Shown one piece after another: positions 45,345-53,333 of a DNA stretch of 64,000 nucleotides. Source of the DNA: G963665545 sp963665545 (GTDB taxonomy: Bacteria; Pseudomonadota; Gammaproteobacteria; Xanthomonadales; SZUA-36). The number at the start of each line of letters is the position of its first letter. Position 1 is the stretch's first letter. The notes under the pieces were generated by a model, which made no database searches, was not told the origin of the DNA, and worked only from the letters and a program-made list of their open reading frames with translations. Location of the stretch: positions 682,001-746,000 of the forward strand of contig CAXXKZ010000011.1 of NCBI GenBank assembly GCA_963665545.2. Direction: 5' to 3'. The translations under genes and the position numbers were made by a program.

Positions 45345-46118
45345 TCAGGAAAACTCCGCAATGGCTGGCGCATGGTCTGAAGGTCGTTCCTGGCGTCGCG
45401 GCTCAATATCGACATAGCTGGCGATACAACGATTTGCCATCGCCTGTGAGGCAAGCAGCAGGTCAATTCTGAGCCCCAGCTTGCGCCGAAAGGCGTTCAT
45501 TCGGTAATCCCACCAACTCCAGATGCGATCTTCCTGCTCAAATAATCTGAAGGTATCCTGCAAGCCAAGCTCGAAAATCTTTTGCAGGGCATTTCGCTCC
45601 GTCGTGCTGCACAGAATCTTTTCATGCCAGTCATCGGGATCGTGAACGTCCCGGTTATCGGGCGCAATATTAAAATCACCCAACACCAGCACATTTTCGT
45701 GCTGTTGAATTTCACCACCGATCCAGGCAGTCACCTTCTCAAGCCAGTCCAGTTTGTAGGCGAATTTCTCTGAACCCACCTCACTGCCGTTGACAACATA
45801 CAAATCGATGATCCGAACATCCCCCACCGTCACTGCCAGGATGCGCCGCTGGGGATCGTCCAGATCAGGCACGTCAGTCACAGGTTCGCAAGCCGGCTCC
45901 AGGCTCAGCACGGCCACCCCGTTATAGGTTTTCTGGCCGGAAAAGACACTGTGATAACCGATTTCCTGCAAGGCTTCCGCTGGAAAACGCTCATCTGGCA
46001 ACTTGGTCTCCTGCAGGGCCAGCACGTCCGGTTTTTCCGCCTCACACCAGGCCAACACGTGTGGCAGACGTACATTGAGTGAATTGACATTCCAGGTCGC
46101 GATTTTGAGCATGGTCAT
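45345..46118 (-). CDS. xthA: Exodeoxyribonuclease III
   Basis: A 257-residue enzyme of the EEP superfamily. Family blocks are KIATWNVNSLNVRLPHVL, DVLALQETKLPDERFP (catalytic Glu), LVLGDFNIAPDNRDVHDP and PSDHAPAIAEF (catalytic Asp-His pair). It repairs abasic and 3'-blocked DNA. It is read from the same transcript as prlC: its ATG overlaps the prlC stop by 4 bases. It is convergent with the glutaredoxin gene, 2 bases apart. Confidence 0.94.
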   Translation of the reverse strand: MTMLKIATWNVNSLNVRLPHVLAWCEAEKPDVLALQETKLPDERFPAEALQEIGYHSVFSGQKTYNGVAVLSLEPACEPVTDVPDLDDPQRRILAVTVGDVRIIDLYVVNGSEVGSEKFAYKLDWLEKVTAWIGGEIQQHENVLVLGDFNIAPDNRDVHDPDDWHEKILCSTTERNALQKIFELGLQDTFRLFEQEDRIWSWWDYRMNAFRRKLGLRIDLLLASQAMANRCIASYVDIEPRRQERPSDHAPAIAEFS

Positions 46119-48130
46119 TTCCTCCCTACCAACCCATAGCTTTCCAACAATGGGCCAATTTGTGGCAGACGCCCCCTGAACGCCTCAAACGAGGCAATGG
46201 CTGGCCGGGAGGCGCCAACGGACAGAATTTCGCGTTCCAGCGCTGAGCCGGTGCGGTGATTGAAGGCACCTTCTTCCGCAAATCTCTGCCAAGCATCAGC
46301 CGCCAGTTGTTCAGCCCACAAGTAGCTGTAATACCCGGCAGCATAGCCCCCACCAAAGATATGACCGAAACTGTTCAAGAAGCGGTTCCAGCCCGGAACT
46401 TGCACCACCGCGAACTGTTCTCGCACCTCATCAATGACCTCCAGCGGATCGCGTGGGCTCTGGGCGTCGTATTCCAGGTGAATGCGTAAATCCAACATCG
46501 CGTATTCCAGTTGCCGAACCAGAAACAGCGCTTTGTGAAAATGCCGGGATCGATGCAGTCGTTCCAACAGCAGTGCCGGAATTGGTTCGTCAGTTTTGTA
46601 ATGCCGGACAAAGCGATTGAGCAGGTCGTCTTCCCAACACCAATTCTCCATAAGCTGGCTCGGCAATTCGACGGCGTCCCACTCGATGCCATGAATGCCA
46701 TTGATCTGGGGCCAGTCAATGCGGGTCAAAAGATGATGCAGGCAATGCCCAAATTCATGGAACAGCGTTTCGACGTCGCTGTGGGTGAGCAGGCAAGGCT
46801 GATTCCCGGCCGGTGGAGAGAAATTGCAAGTTAAGAAGGCCACCGGCAGCTGCGTGCCTTGCGGCGTCAGACGACGCGACTGGGAGACGTCCATCCAGGC
46901 GCCACCACGCTTGTTCCGGCGGCTGAACAGATCCAGGTAAATGCCGGCGGTGACTTTCTGGTGGCTATCGCAAACCCAATAAAACCGGACGTCTTTGTGC
47001 CATACCGTGATCTCGGGGTCGAGTTGTAATGTGATGCTAAACAGTTTTCCAACCGTGTATTGCACTGCCGCCATCATGCGATCCAGCGAGAAGTATGGCT
47101 TGAGTTCTTCCTCGGACAGTTGTAATTCCTGCTGTCGAAAGCGCTCCGACCAGAAGGCGACATCCCAGGCCCGCAGGGGTAACTCAGCGCCTTGATCCCC
47201 TGCGAAGGCCTCCAGTTCCTGCAATTGCAGGCGTGCCTGTGGAACTGCAATCTCACCTATTGTCTCCAAAAATTGCAGCACCTTCCGGGGCGATTCGGCC
47301 ATGCGACTGGACAATGCGAACTCGACGTAATTATCAAAACCCAGGATCTTTGCAAGCGAATGCCTGAGGTCAAGAATTTCAGCGATCACGCCACTATTGT
47401 CCCAACGTTTGGCATCCGGGCCAGTTTCAGAAGCTCGGGTAGCATTGGCGTAATAGACGTGCTCGCGCAGTCCCCGGTCTGTAGCGTGCGTCATGATTGC
47501 CTGAAAAGACGGGTGACACAGATTGACCAACCAGCCTGCCTCCTCATCCTTGAATTCCTCGCTGGCCAGGCCGGCCAACATGCGCAGTTCTCGCTCAGGC
47601 AGTCCGTCCAGAGCTGAAGCATCATCGAAATGGCAAGTCCAGGCTTGCGTGGCATCCAGGACATTTGCAGAAAATTTTGATCTTAACTTACTGATTTGCA
47701 TCGTTATTTTTCGATACTCTGCCTGCTTGTCATCTGGCAGGCCAACACCGGCCAGCTCAAAATCTCGAATTTCGAGCTCAATCCTGAACAACCCCTGGTT
47801 CTGCTGCCGCCAATTCGAATGCCGGGTAAGCATTTCAATGGCTTCATTGAAAACAGCCCGCATTCGATCACTGTCGATGACCGAATTGAGATGCGCAGCA
47901 GGCGACCACGCTTTTTCCAGCGTATCGGCCCACTGCGTTTCTGCCACCAGCAGATCCATGGTTGTGGCATTACCGTTGCTGATCATGCTACTGAGACCCT
48001 GCTTATAGTCTTCAAGGGTCTGCTTCAGCTGCGGAATAACACGGTCCGGATTGAAGGCAGTATAGTCCGCCAACTGTCCGCGCAGTTCATCATCCACCTG
48101 GCCCTCTTTTCGAGTGGAATCTGGATTCAT
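46115..48130 (-). CDS. prlC: Oligopeptidase A (M3 family)
   Basis: A 671-residue zinc peptidase. The active site TLFHEFGHCLHHLL holds HExxH, with the third ligand Glu in IEWDAVELPSQLMENW. ATG 48130 (MNPDSTRKEGQ) is preferred over ATG 48196 because an AGAGG site precedes it and the extra 22 residues are not family-like. It degrades short peptides, including cleaved signal peptides, in the cytoplasm. Overlap with xthA indicates co-transcription. Confidence 0.92.
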   Translation of the reverse strand: MNPDSTRKEGQVDDELRGQLADYTAFNPDRVIPQLKQTLEDYKQGLSSMISNGNATTMDLLVAETQWADTLEKAWSPAAHLNSVIDSDRMRAVFNEAIEMLTRHSNWRQQNQGLFRIELEIRDFELAGVGLPDDKQAEYRKITMQISKLRSKFSANVLDATQAWTCHFDDASALDGLPERELRMLAGLASEEFKDEEAGWLVNLCHPSFQAIMTHATDRGLREHVYYANATRASETGPDAKRWDNSGVIAEILDLRHSLAKILGFDNYVEFALSSRMAESPRKVLQFLETIGEIAVPQARLQLQELEAFAGDQGAELPLRAWDVAFWSERFRQQELQLSEEELKPYFSLDRMMAAVQYTVGKLFSITLQLDPEITVWHKDVRFYWVCDSHQKVTAGIYLDLFSRRNKRGGAWMDVSQSRRLTPQGTQLPVAFLTCNFSPPAGNQPCLLTHSDVETLFHEFGHCLHHLLTRIDWPQINGIHGIEWDAVELPSQLMENWCWEDDLLNRFVRHYKTDEPIPALLLERLHRSRHFHKALFLVRQLEYAMLDLRIHLEYDAQSPRDPLEVIDEVREQFAVVQVPGWNRFLNSFGHIFGGGYAAGYYSYLWAEQLAADAWQRFAEEGAFNHRTGSALEREILSVGASRPAIASFEAFRGRLPQIGPLLESYGLVGRK

Positions 48131-48256
48131 CGTATCGATGCCTCTGAGTATCTTATTCGAGTTGAATGTTGCTCGGCTGGGAATGTTAGCATGCATTTGC
48201 TAAATGAACTGACAGAAAACAGCCATCCTTTGGTACACGCGAATGGAGGTGAATTG

Positions 48257-48805
48257 ATGCAAGCAATGATGATTCAACTGGCCGCACTGCTAATGTTGGG
48301 CGTGACCGTTCCGACTGTCGCACAAGACAATTCCGACGCGGCCCAGCCGCCGGCACAACAGCCCTGCAGTACGGAGAAACATCGTCAATTTGACTTCTGG
48401 ATCGGTGAATGGATTGTCACTTCAGGTGAGCAAAGCGCCGGCACAAACTCGATCGAAGTCATCCTGGGTGGGTGCGCCTTGCAGGAAAACTGGCAGGGCG
48501 CCGGACAGCCGGCTTTGACCGGGACCAGCTTTAACATTTATGACCAGGCCAATGACAAGTGGCACCAGACCTGGGTCGATACCAGCGGTACCTTGCTGGA
48601 ACTGGACGGCGGCATGCACGACGGCAACATGGTACTCAGCGGCGAACGTCCATCGCAAAATGGTGGCGGGATGGTGACCCACCGAATTACCTGGACGCCC
48701 AACCGTGACGGCAGTGTGCGACAATTGTGGGAGGCCAGCCGTGATGCTGAAGAATGGACCGTACTTTTTGACGGGCATTACCAGAGGGCACCCGAAACGC
48801 AGTGA
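48257..48805 (+). CDS. Secreted protein of the DUF1579-like type
   Basis: A 182-residue protein with a signal peptide (MIQLAALLMLGVTVPTVAQ, cleavage after VAQ or nearby). The mature part begins with QFDFWIGEWIVTSG, a phrase typical of secreted lipocalin-like DUF1579-related proteins, and contains GTSFNIYDQANDKWHQTWVD. ATG 48257 is chosen because GGAGGTGA lies just ahead. Function unknown. Its stop overlaps the dgkA start (GTGA), so the two are coupled. Confidence 0.75.
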   Translation: MQAMMIQLAALLMLGVTVPTVAQDNSDAAQPPAQQPCSTEKHRQFDFWIGEWIVTSGEQSAGTNSIEVILGGCALQENWQGAGQPALTGTSFNIYDQANDKWHQTWVDTSGTLLELDGGMHDGNMVLSGERPSQNGGGMVTHRITWTPNRDGSVRQLWEASRDAEEWTVLFDGHYQRAPETQ

Positions 48806-49377
48806 CCAAATCAATATTCGGAATCAGGAGAATCATTGCCGCTACCGGTTATTCAGCCCAGGGCATCAAGGCAGCATGGCGCCACGAGGCAGCCTTCCGC
48901 CAGGAGGTTGCCCTGTTTGCCATTCTTTTCCCGGTATCATTTTTCGTTGCTCAAAGTGCTGTCCAATGGATACTGCTGATCTCACCATTGATCCTGGTGC
49001 TCATGCTGGAGGTCATCAACAGCGCCATTGAATCGGTCGTCGACCGTATCGGACCTGAGCACCACGAATTGTCGGGGCGCGCCAAGGACATGAGTTCTGC
49101 CTCGGTGGCATTCTGCCTGCTACTGATCGTCCTGACCTGGAGCGCCATCTCCTGGGAGAATTTTGCACCGGCAAGTGACGAGCAACGGCCGTCGGTGGCT
49201 ACAACGGACTCGAAAGCCTGCCAGATCACGCCCGCCAATCAGACCCTCGCCTGCACCATGCAGTATGACCCCGTCTGCGGCTGTGACGGCCAAACTTATT
49301 CAAACGCCTGCGTAGCCCGTGCGGCAGGTGTGCTGCGCAGCACTGCCGGCGCCTGCGAGGCTTCAGCACAGCAGTAA
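48802..49377 (+). CDS. dgkA: Diacylglycerol kinase with a C-terminal Kazal-type domain
   Basis: A 191-residue protein. Residues 1-117 are a complete DgkA: amphipathic helix and AAWRHEAAFRQE, then EVINSAIESVVDRIGPEHHE and LSGRAKDMSSASVAF, with three membrane helices and the catalytic Glu. Residues 118-137 are a polar linker, and residues 138-186 hold six cysteines with CTMQYDPVCGCDGQTYSNAC, the Kazal serine-protease-inhibitor signature. Cys spacing 151-x7-159-x10-170 is canonical; the usual fifth cysteine is missing and an extra one is at 161. DgkA ends in the periplasm by known topology, so the Kazal unit should be exported. The frame is continuous with no shift. Confidence 0.88.
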   Translation: MTKSIFGIRRIIAATGYSAQGIKAAWRHEAAFRQEVALFAILFPVSFFVAQSAVQWILLISPLILVLMLEVINSAIESVVDRIGPEHHELSGRAKDMSSASVAFCLLLIVLTWSAISWENFAPASDEQRPSVATTDSKACQITPANQTLACTMQYDPVCGCDGQTYSNACVARAAGVLRSTAGACEASAQQ

Positions 49378-49395
49378 AAGGCCCCGGCGCAGTAC

Positions 49396-50700
49396 TTACA
49401 GATGGCGCCCGGAATCATTTCTCCGCTGCACATGCAGCCAGACAAACCAGCAGGACCCAAGAAAAGAAAGACTGAATGGAAACAGCATGGCCCAAACGCC
49501 CTGACCGGGAAAAGTGCCTTCCAGGCGTTGGTACACCAATACACCAATCACCGGCATCAGCAGCCCGCGTATACCGGTCAGCGTGACGTGAATGGTCATG
49601 TACATCGAAGCATTGGCGTCGCTGCTGAAGTCATTGTGGCCAAGATTCCAGCCCAGATGCCCCCCACCAAAGGCAGTGCCCAGCAGGATGGCACCAGGCC
49701 AAAGTAACCAGGGGAGTTGGGTAATCATCGCGACGGCAAAAGTCCCGATGGCCGCGACAAACGTCCAACTCTGTAGCGCACGGTAGGCAAATATGTGTCG
49801 CCCCTCCAGCAACCGGGCCCACGAGGTAATGGTCAGGCACAGCAACAACAAAGGTATGGAAGCGATGATCATCACCTGCTCCAACTGCTTCATGCTGAAG
49901 TAGTCGTTGATCATGATGACCAACATCGCAGTCACCATCAGGTTGCCGCTGCCGAATATCATCATACCGCCCATGTAGCGCCTGAAATCGACATCCCGCC
50001 GAAAGATGCTTAGGGCTGCACCGATACTGAATTGTCTGCCCTCGCGGGCATGCTCCGCATGCTCGGCTGCAAGCAATTGTCGATGTCTGCGCACACGGGT
50101 TTTTGAATAGAAATGTGCGGCCAGGAAGGCGCATCCGGCCGCGACCAGGAAAACCCACCGATAGGCGTCCTCGCGCCAGTCAAGAAAATGACCCACCAGA
50201 GCGCTGAATAGGGCAATCAGCAGGCCCGCAAGCTGGACGATCCGCGCTGTGACACGCCCGCGCCACTGACGTTCGTAATTCACCCGCCAGACCGCAGCCC
50301 TGATCGTAATGATCCCGGACCATGCCATTCGTCCGAGGACCGCTGTGGCACAAAAGATCACCAGTCCGGGCGCGCTCTTTCCGGGTAGCACCATCACGAT
50401 CAGGCACAGGCCGATGAACTGCATCAGCCGACTCATCAGGGCGATTTTGTCACGCCCCATTGCGCGCGCGGCAAACACGGAGCTTGCCAGGTTGGCAAAA
50501 GCAGGTGCACCCGCCACCACCGCAACGGCAAGGTTTACGGCAGTGGTGCCGGCAACATCTGCGAACTGGTTTTTGACGATTACCCCCAGCAACCCACCTT
50601 CCAGTGCGCCCAGGGCAAGCGCTGTCATGGACCAACTGAGCAATTCGCGCGGCACCAGCGCCGCTGCCATATTCGGGAGTGCTTTTCTGCCAGTGGTCAC
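49396..50700 (-). CDS. Major facilitator superfamily transporter
   Basis: A 434-residue membrane protein with about 12 helices and an MFS-like arrangement: an A-motif-like loop near AARAMGRDKIALMSR, a central cytoplasmic loop rich in charged residues at about residues 205-240 (RVRRHRQLLAAEHAEHA), and a second half beginning RRYMGGMMIFGSGNLMV. The substrate is not evident. The start is GTG 50700; an ATG 10 codons later is also possible. It is convergent with dgkA (18 bases). Confidence 0.82.
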   Translation of the reverse strand: MTTGRKALPNMAAALVPRELLSWSMTALALGALEGGLLGVIVKNQFADVAGTTAVNLAVAVVAGAPAFANLASSVFAARAMGRDKIALMSRLMQFIGLCLIVMVLPGKSAPGLVIFCATAVLGRMAWSGIITIRAAVWRVNYERQWRGRVTARIVQLAGLLIALFSALVGHFLDWREDAYRWVFLVAAGCAFLAAHFYSKTRVRRHRQLLAAEHAEHAREGRQFSIGAALSIFRRDVDFRRYMGGMMIFGSGNLMVTAMLVIMINDYFSMKQLEQVMIIASIPLLLLCLTITSWARLLEGRHIFAYRALQSWTFVAAIGTFAVAMITQLPWLLWPGAILLGTAFGGGHLGWNLGHNDFSSDANASMYMTIHVTLTGIRGLLMPVIGVLVYQRLEGTFPGQGVWAMLFPFSLSFLGSCWFVWLHVQRRNDSGRHL

Positions 50701-50894
50701 AGGAGAAGGTCGTCCAAATTGAAGGTGCGCGAGGTGCTTCTGATAATGCGCTGAAACATCGACGACATCATATTACGTTTCCCCTGGAGCAGCTGCCGCC
50801 ATTTTTTGGACCTCAGACCGGTTTTACTGGACTCGAAGGGGCGAGAAGCGGTAATTTCTCATGCACAGTTCCTAAAACATGGAAGAACAGGGCA

Positions 50895-51317
50895 ATGAAC
50901 CCAACCCAGCGATTTCTCGCAACGGCCTTTCTGGCCATAGTGTGTCTCACATCCTGCAGCAGCAACCAGGTGGACAAGAGTCGCTCAGAGACATTCAAGC
51001 AATACGAGACAATTATCCGATGGAGTCAATGGGATGCGGCTGCAGACTTTATCGCTCCGGAATACATGGAGGAAAACCCGATTACCCGACTTGACCTGGA
51101 TCGCCTGAGGCTGTTCAAGGTCACTTCGTATGTCATCCGATCCACCGGAATCTTTGACGAGGGGATGACCGTCAGGCAGACGGTTGAAATCAAAATGTTC
51201 AATAACCGCCAGGCAGTCGAGCGCACCATCCTCGACGAGCAGGAATGGCGCTACAACGGTGAAACTGAGCGCTGGCTGCTGCACAGCGGCCTGCCCGACC
51301 CGACAAAACGATACTAG
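50895..51317 (+). CDS. Small lipoprotein of unknown function
   Basis: A 140-residue protein with a lipoprotein signal (FLATAFLAIVCLTSCSS). The mature part looks NTF2-like (YETIIRWSQWDAAADFIAPEYME, then WRYNGETERWLLHSGLPDP), a pattern seen in small outer-membrane lipoproteins. ATG 50895 begins the signal peptide; the open frame upstream is not coding-like. The large palindromic repeat complex begins about 100 bases downstream. Confidence 0.75.
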   Translation: MNPTQRFLATAFLAIVCLTSCSSNQVDKSRSETFKQYETIIRWSQWDAAADFIAPEYMEENPITRLDLDRLRLFKVTSYVIRSTGIFDEGMTVRQTVEIKMFNNRQAVERTILDEQEWRYNGETERWLLHSGLPDPTKRY

Positions 51318-51543
51318 CGTAGTACTTGACAAGGGCCCCACCATTGCCTGCGCGCTGCGCCTTGCCGTGACCAATTTGTGGGGCTCCTAAACGACGAATA
51401 GTTCAGGACACTAAACCAGCCGTGAATTCCAGCATCGTTGTTCACAAAATTGCTCCAAATTCTGGTTGAGTCTCAGCTCATCGTTCGAATGGGCTGTGGT
51501 ATCTGCGTCTGTCATCTTTGTCAGTAGCCGGCTGAGAGTAACC

Positions 51544-51749
51544 GGAAAGTCCCATGAACGGACTACTGGCCACACCTGGCGGATGGCCCTGCGGGCTTCC
51601 CTCGCTTCTCCGCGCTTGGTGGGTCGGCTCCAACGGAACATCCTGTTCCGTGTCGCCTCGTCGAGCCATCCATGGCTCGACGACCCAGTCGCTTGTCGGC
51701 GCTCGGCATCCTTGAAGGCGTGGCCAGTAGTCCGCTCATGGGGCTTTCC
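51544..51749 (+). repeat. Palindromic element copy 1 with 30-bp inverted ends and two internal hairpins
   Basis: The ends 51544-51573 and 51720-51749 are inverted repeats matching at 28 of 30 positions. The core carries hairpin B (CGGAACA/TGTTCCG around TCC, 51634-51650) and hairpin A (11-bp perfect arms around CC, 51659-51682), enclosed by TGGGTCG (51620-51626) and CGACCCA (51681-51687). About 130 bases of core recur in reverse orientation at 51965-52106, roughly 90% identical outside hairpin A. Confidence 0.85.
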
Positions 51750-51931
51750 TAACGCTGGCACATGCCGGTTCGGAGTAAGGGTCCTGGAAGCAGCACTGTC
51801 ACTCTTTCCGGCTTGTTCCAACTGATGGGACATAGGGGTCACAAATGTCGTCGATTTGGCGCGTGTGTCATAGCATTGGCTGCCCCAGGGCGGTTGCGGT
51901 CGTTTAAGCCCAGGAACCGCACCGTGACAAC

Positions 51932-52136
51932 AAAGTGTCGTGAGGGGGTTGTGGTCCGCTCCATCAAGGTGGATGCCGAGGGACGACAAGCGACTGGGTC
52001 GCTGGTCCATGAATGGACCAGCGAGGCGACACGGAACAGGATGTTCCGTTGGAGCCGACCCACCAAGCGCGGAGGAGTGAGGGAAGCCCGTAGGGCCATC
52101 CGCCAGGACCGAACCGCAACCCCCTCATGGCGCTTT
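51932..52136 (-). repeat. Palindromic element copy 2, inverted relative to copy 1
   Basis: It has the same core as copy 1 on the opposite strand. Hairpin A here has 12-bp perfect arms (51999-52010 and 52013-52024) of different sequence from copy 1, and hairpin B is unchanged (52032-52048). The ends, AAAGTGTCGTGAGGGGGTTG at 51932 and its partner up to 52136, form a long inverted repeat in which the four differences over the best 23 bases are all G-U compatible. Confidence 0.85.
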
Positions 52137-52205
52137 GCGGCAACGATTGCACCGAGCTTCAAGTGTGAACAACGATGCCGCTAGCCTGTAAATTGCACCA
52201 AGGCG

Positions 52206-53285
52206 TCAAGGCGCCAGTATGATGCAGCTGGGCTGTTCGCAGGCCCCACCTTTGACCTTTTGCCATAGTTGCCCGCTCAAATCGGAACGGGGTTGGTCGC
52301 CAAAATTTTGCCTGTTTGCACGGCCGCCCGGGTCCGCCGGGCTGAACCCAATGCCCCACAATGGGGTTGCTGACTGGACCGGCAATCCATAACGCATGTC
52401 TCCCAGCAAGACCTGATCGGTGGTGCGGCTGTGGACGCCGACATAGCGATCGGCGAAATGTGCAAAACGATTGAGGTCAGAAGCCATTAATTTTGCCTCC
52501 GCAGCTGGCTGGTACTCAACGGCGTGCCGATCGAATACCTCAACTGCCCCGCCCGGATATAGTCGGACGGAGCCACCCAGTCCGATACGTATTGCGTCGG
52601 TGTAAAACATGCCGTCGGACTGATACACGGAACGCTATACCAGCAAGTTGCCCAACGACGGCATGACCCTGCCCCGCACAATAGTGTGACCGCGCGAGGC
52701 GGCAATCTCAGACTGGATGATTAACCCCCTGTGGTTTTGGATGGCGCCCAGGGCAAAATAGGCCAGCGCCCAGATCAGTGCCGCGCTGCTCCAGGGCCGC
52801 TTGCGGGTGAACCAGGCAACCACCACCATGATGAACACCGGCGCTGTCACGGCTGGATCGATGATGCTGACCCAGTCCAGTGATAAGCGCGCCCCGGATA
52901 GGGGCCACCACAACACTGTTCCATAGCTGGTCAGGGTATCGAGCAGCCCATGTGACAACCAACCCATAACGGCAAACAGCCATATGGTCGCAAACTGCAG
53001 CCTGCGCCAGACCGACCAGATCAGCAGGGCGACTATTGATGCGCCTACCGGTGCAAACAAAAGTGCATGGGTGAAATGGCGATGGTATTCCAGGCTCAGC
53101 AGGGGGTCGCTGCTGGAGCGAATTAGGACATCCAGATCAGGGGCCATGCCGGCCAGGGCGCCAATTATTGTGGCAGAGCGGACCGGTGGATGAGGCGCGA
53201 CCCTGCCCTCAACGGCCCGGTTGCCGTTCCGCGCGGCCAGTTGTGCGAAAACCGCGCCGGCAAGCCCCTGACTTATCGGGTCCAT
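52206..53285 (-). pseudogene. DUF457 (YbcI-like) membrane protein, interrupted by one in-frame amber codon
   Basis: The N-terminal 216 residues show the family of membrane-bound metal-dependent hydrolase-like proteins: LAGMAPDLDVL, LEYHRHFTHALLF and MGWLSHGLLDTLTSYGT with the conserved His and Asp residues, plus four or five helices. After SLGNLLV a TAG at 52637-52635 interrupts, and the same frame goes on (RSVYQSDGMFYTDAIRIG) to TGA at 52206. In related proteins this point usually has Trp, and TGG to TAG is a single change. The C-terminal 140 residues are otherwise intact. The true function of the family is not established. Confidence 0.8.
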
Positions 53286-53333
53286 TTGGGCCGCGCCCTG
53301 CGCCGCTCGGCGCGCTTCGGTGCAGCCGGCAGT

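Larger units (their letters stand above)
51318..52205. other. Gene-free interval filled by an inverted pair of palindromic elements
   Basis: No convincing gene lies in these 888 bases; open frames are shared by both strands because of the symmetry. The interval holds two related elements in opposite orientation (51544-51749 and 51932-52136), enclosed by TTCCAGCATCGTTGTTCAC at 51427-51445 and GTGAACAACGATG at 52164-52176, which are inverted relative to each other. About 180 bases lie between the two elements without recognisable structure. Confidence 0.75.

Noticed and set aside
47696..48256. N-terminal extension of the secreted DUF1579-like protein
   Set aside because: It is antisense to prlC; a good ribosome site and signal peptide mark the start at 48257.
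51411..52184. Open frames of 100-200 codons within the palindromic complex
   Set aside because: They occur on both strands because the sequence is an inverted repeat; the predicted products mirror each other and have no start signals.
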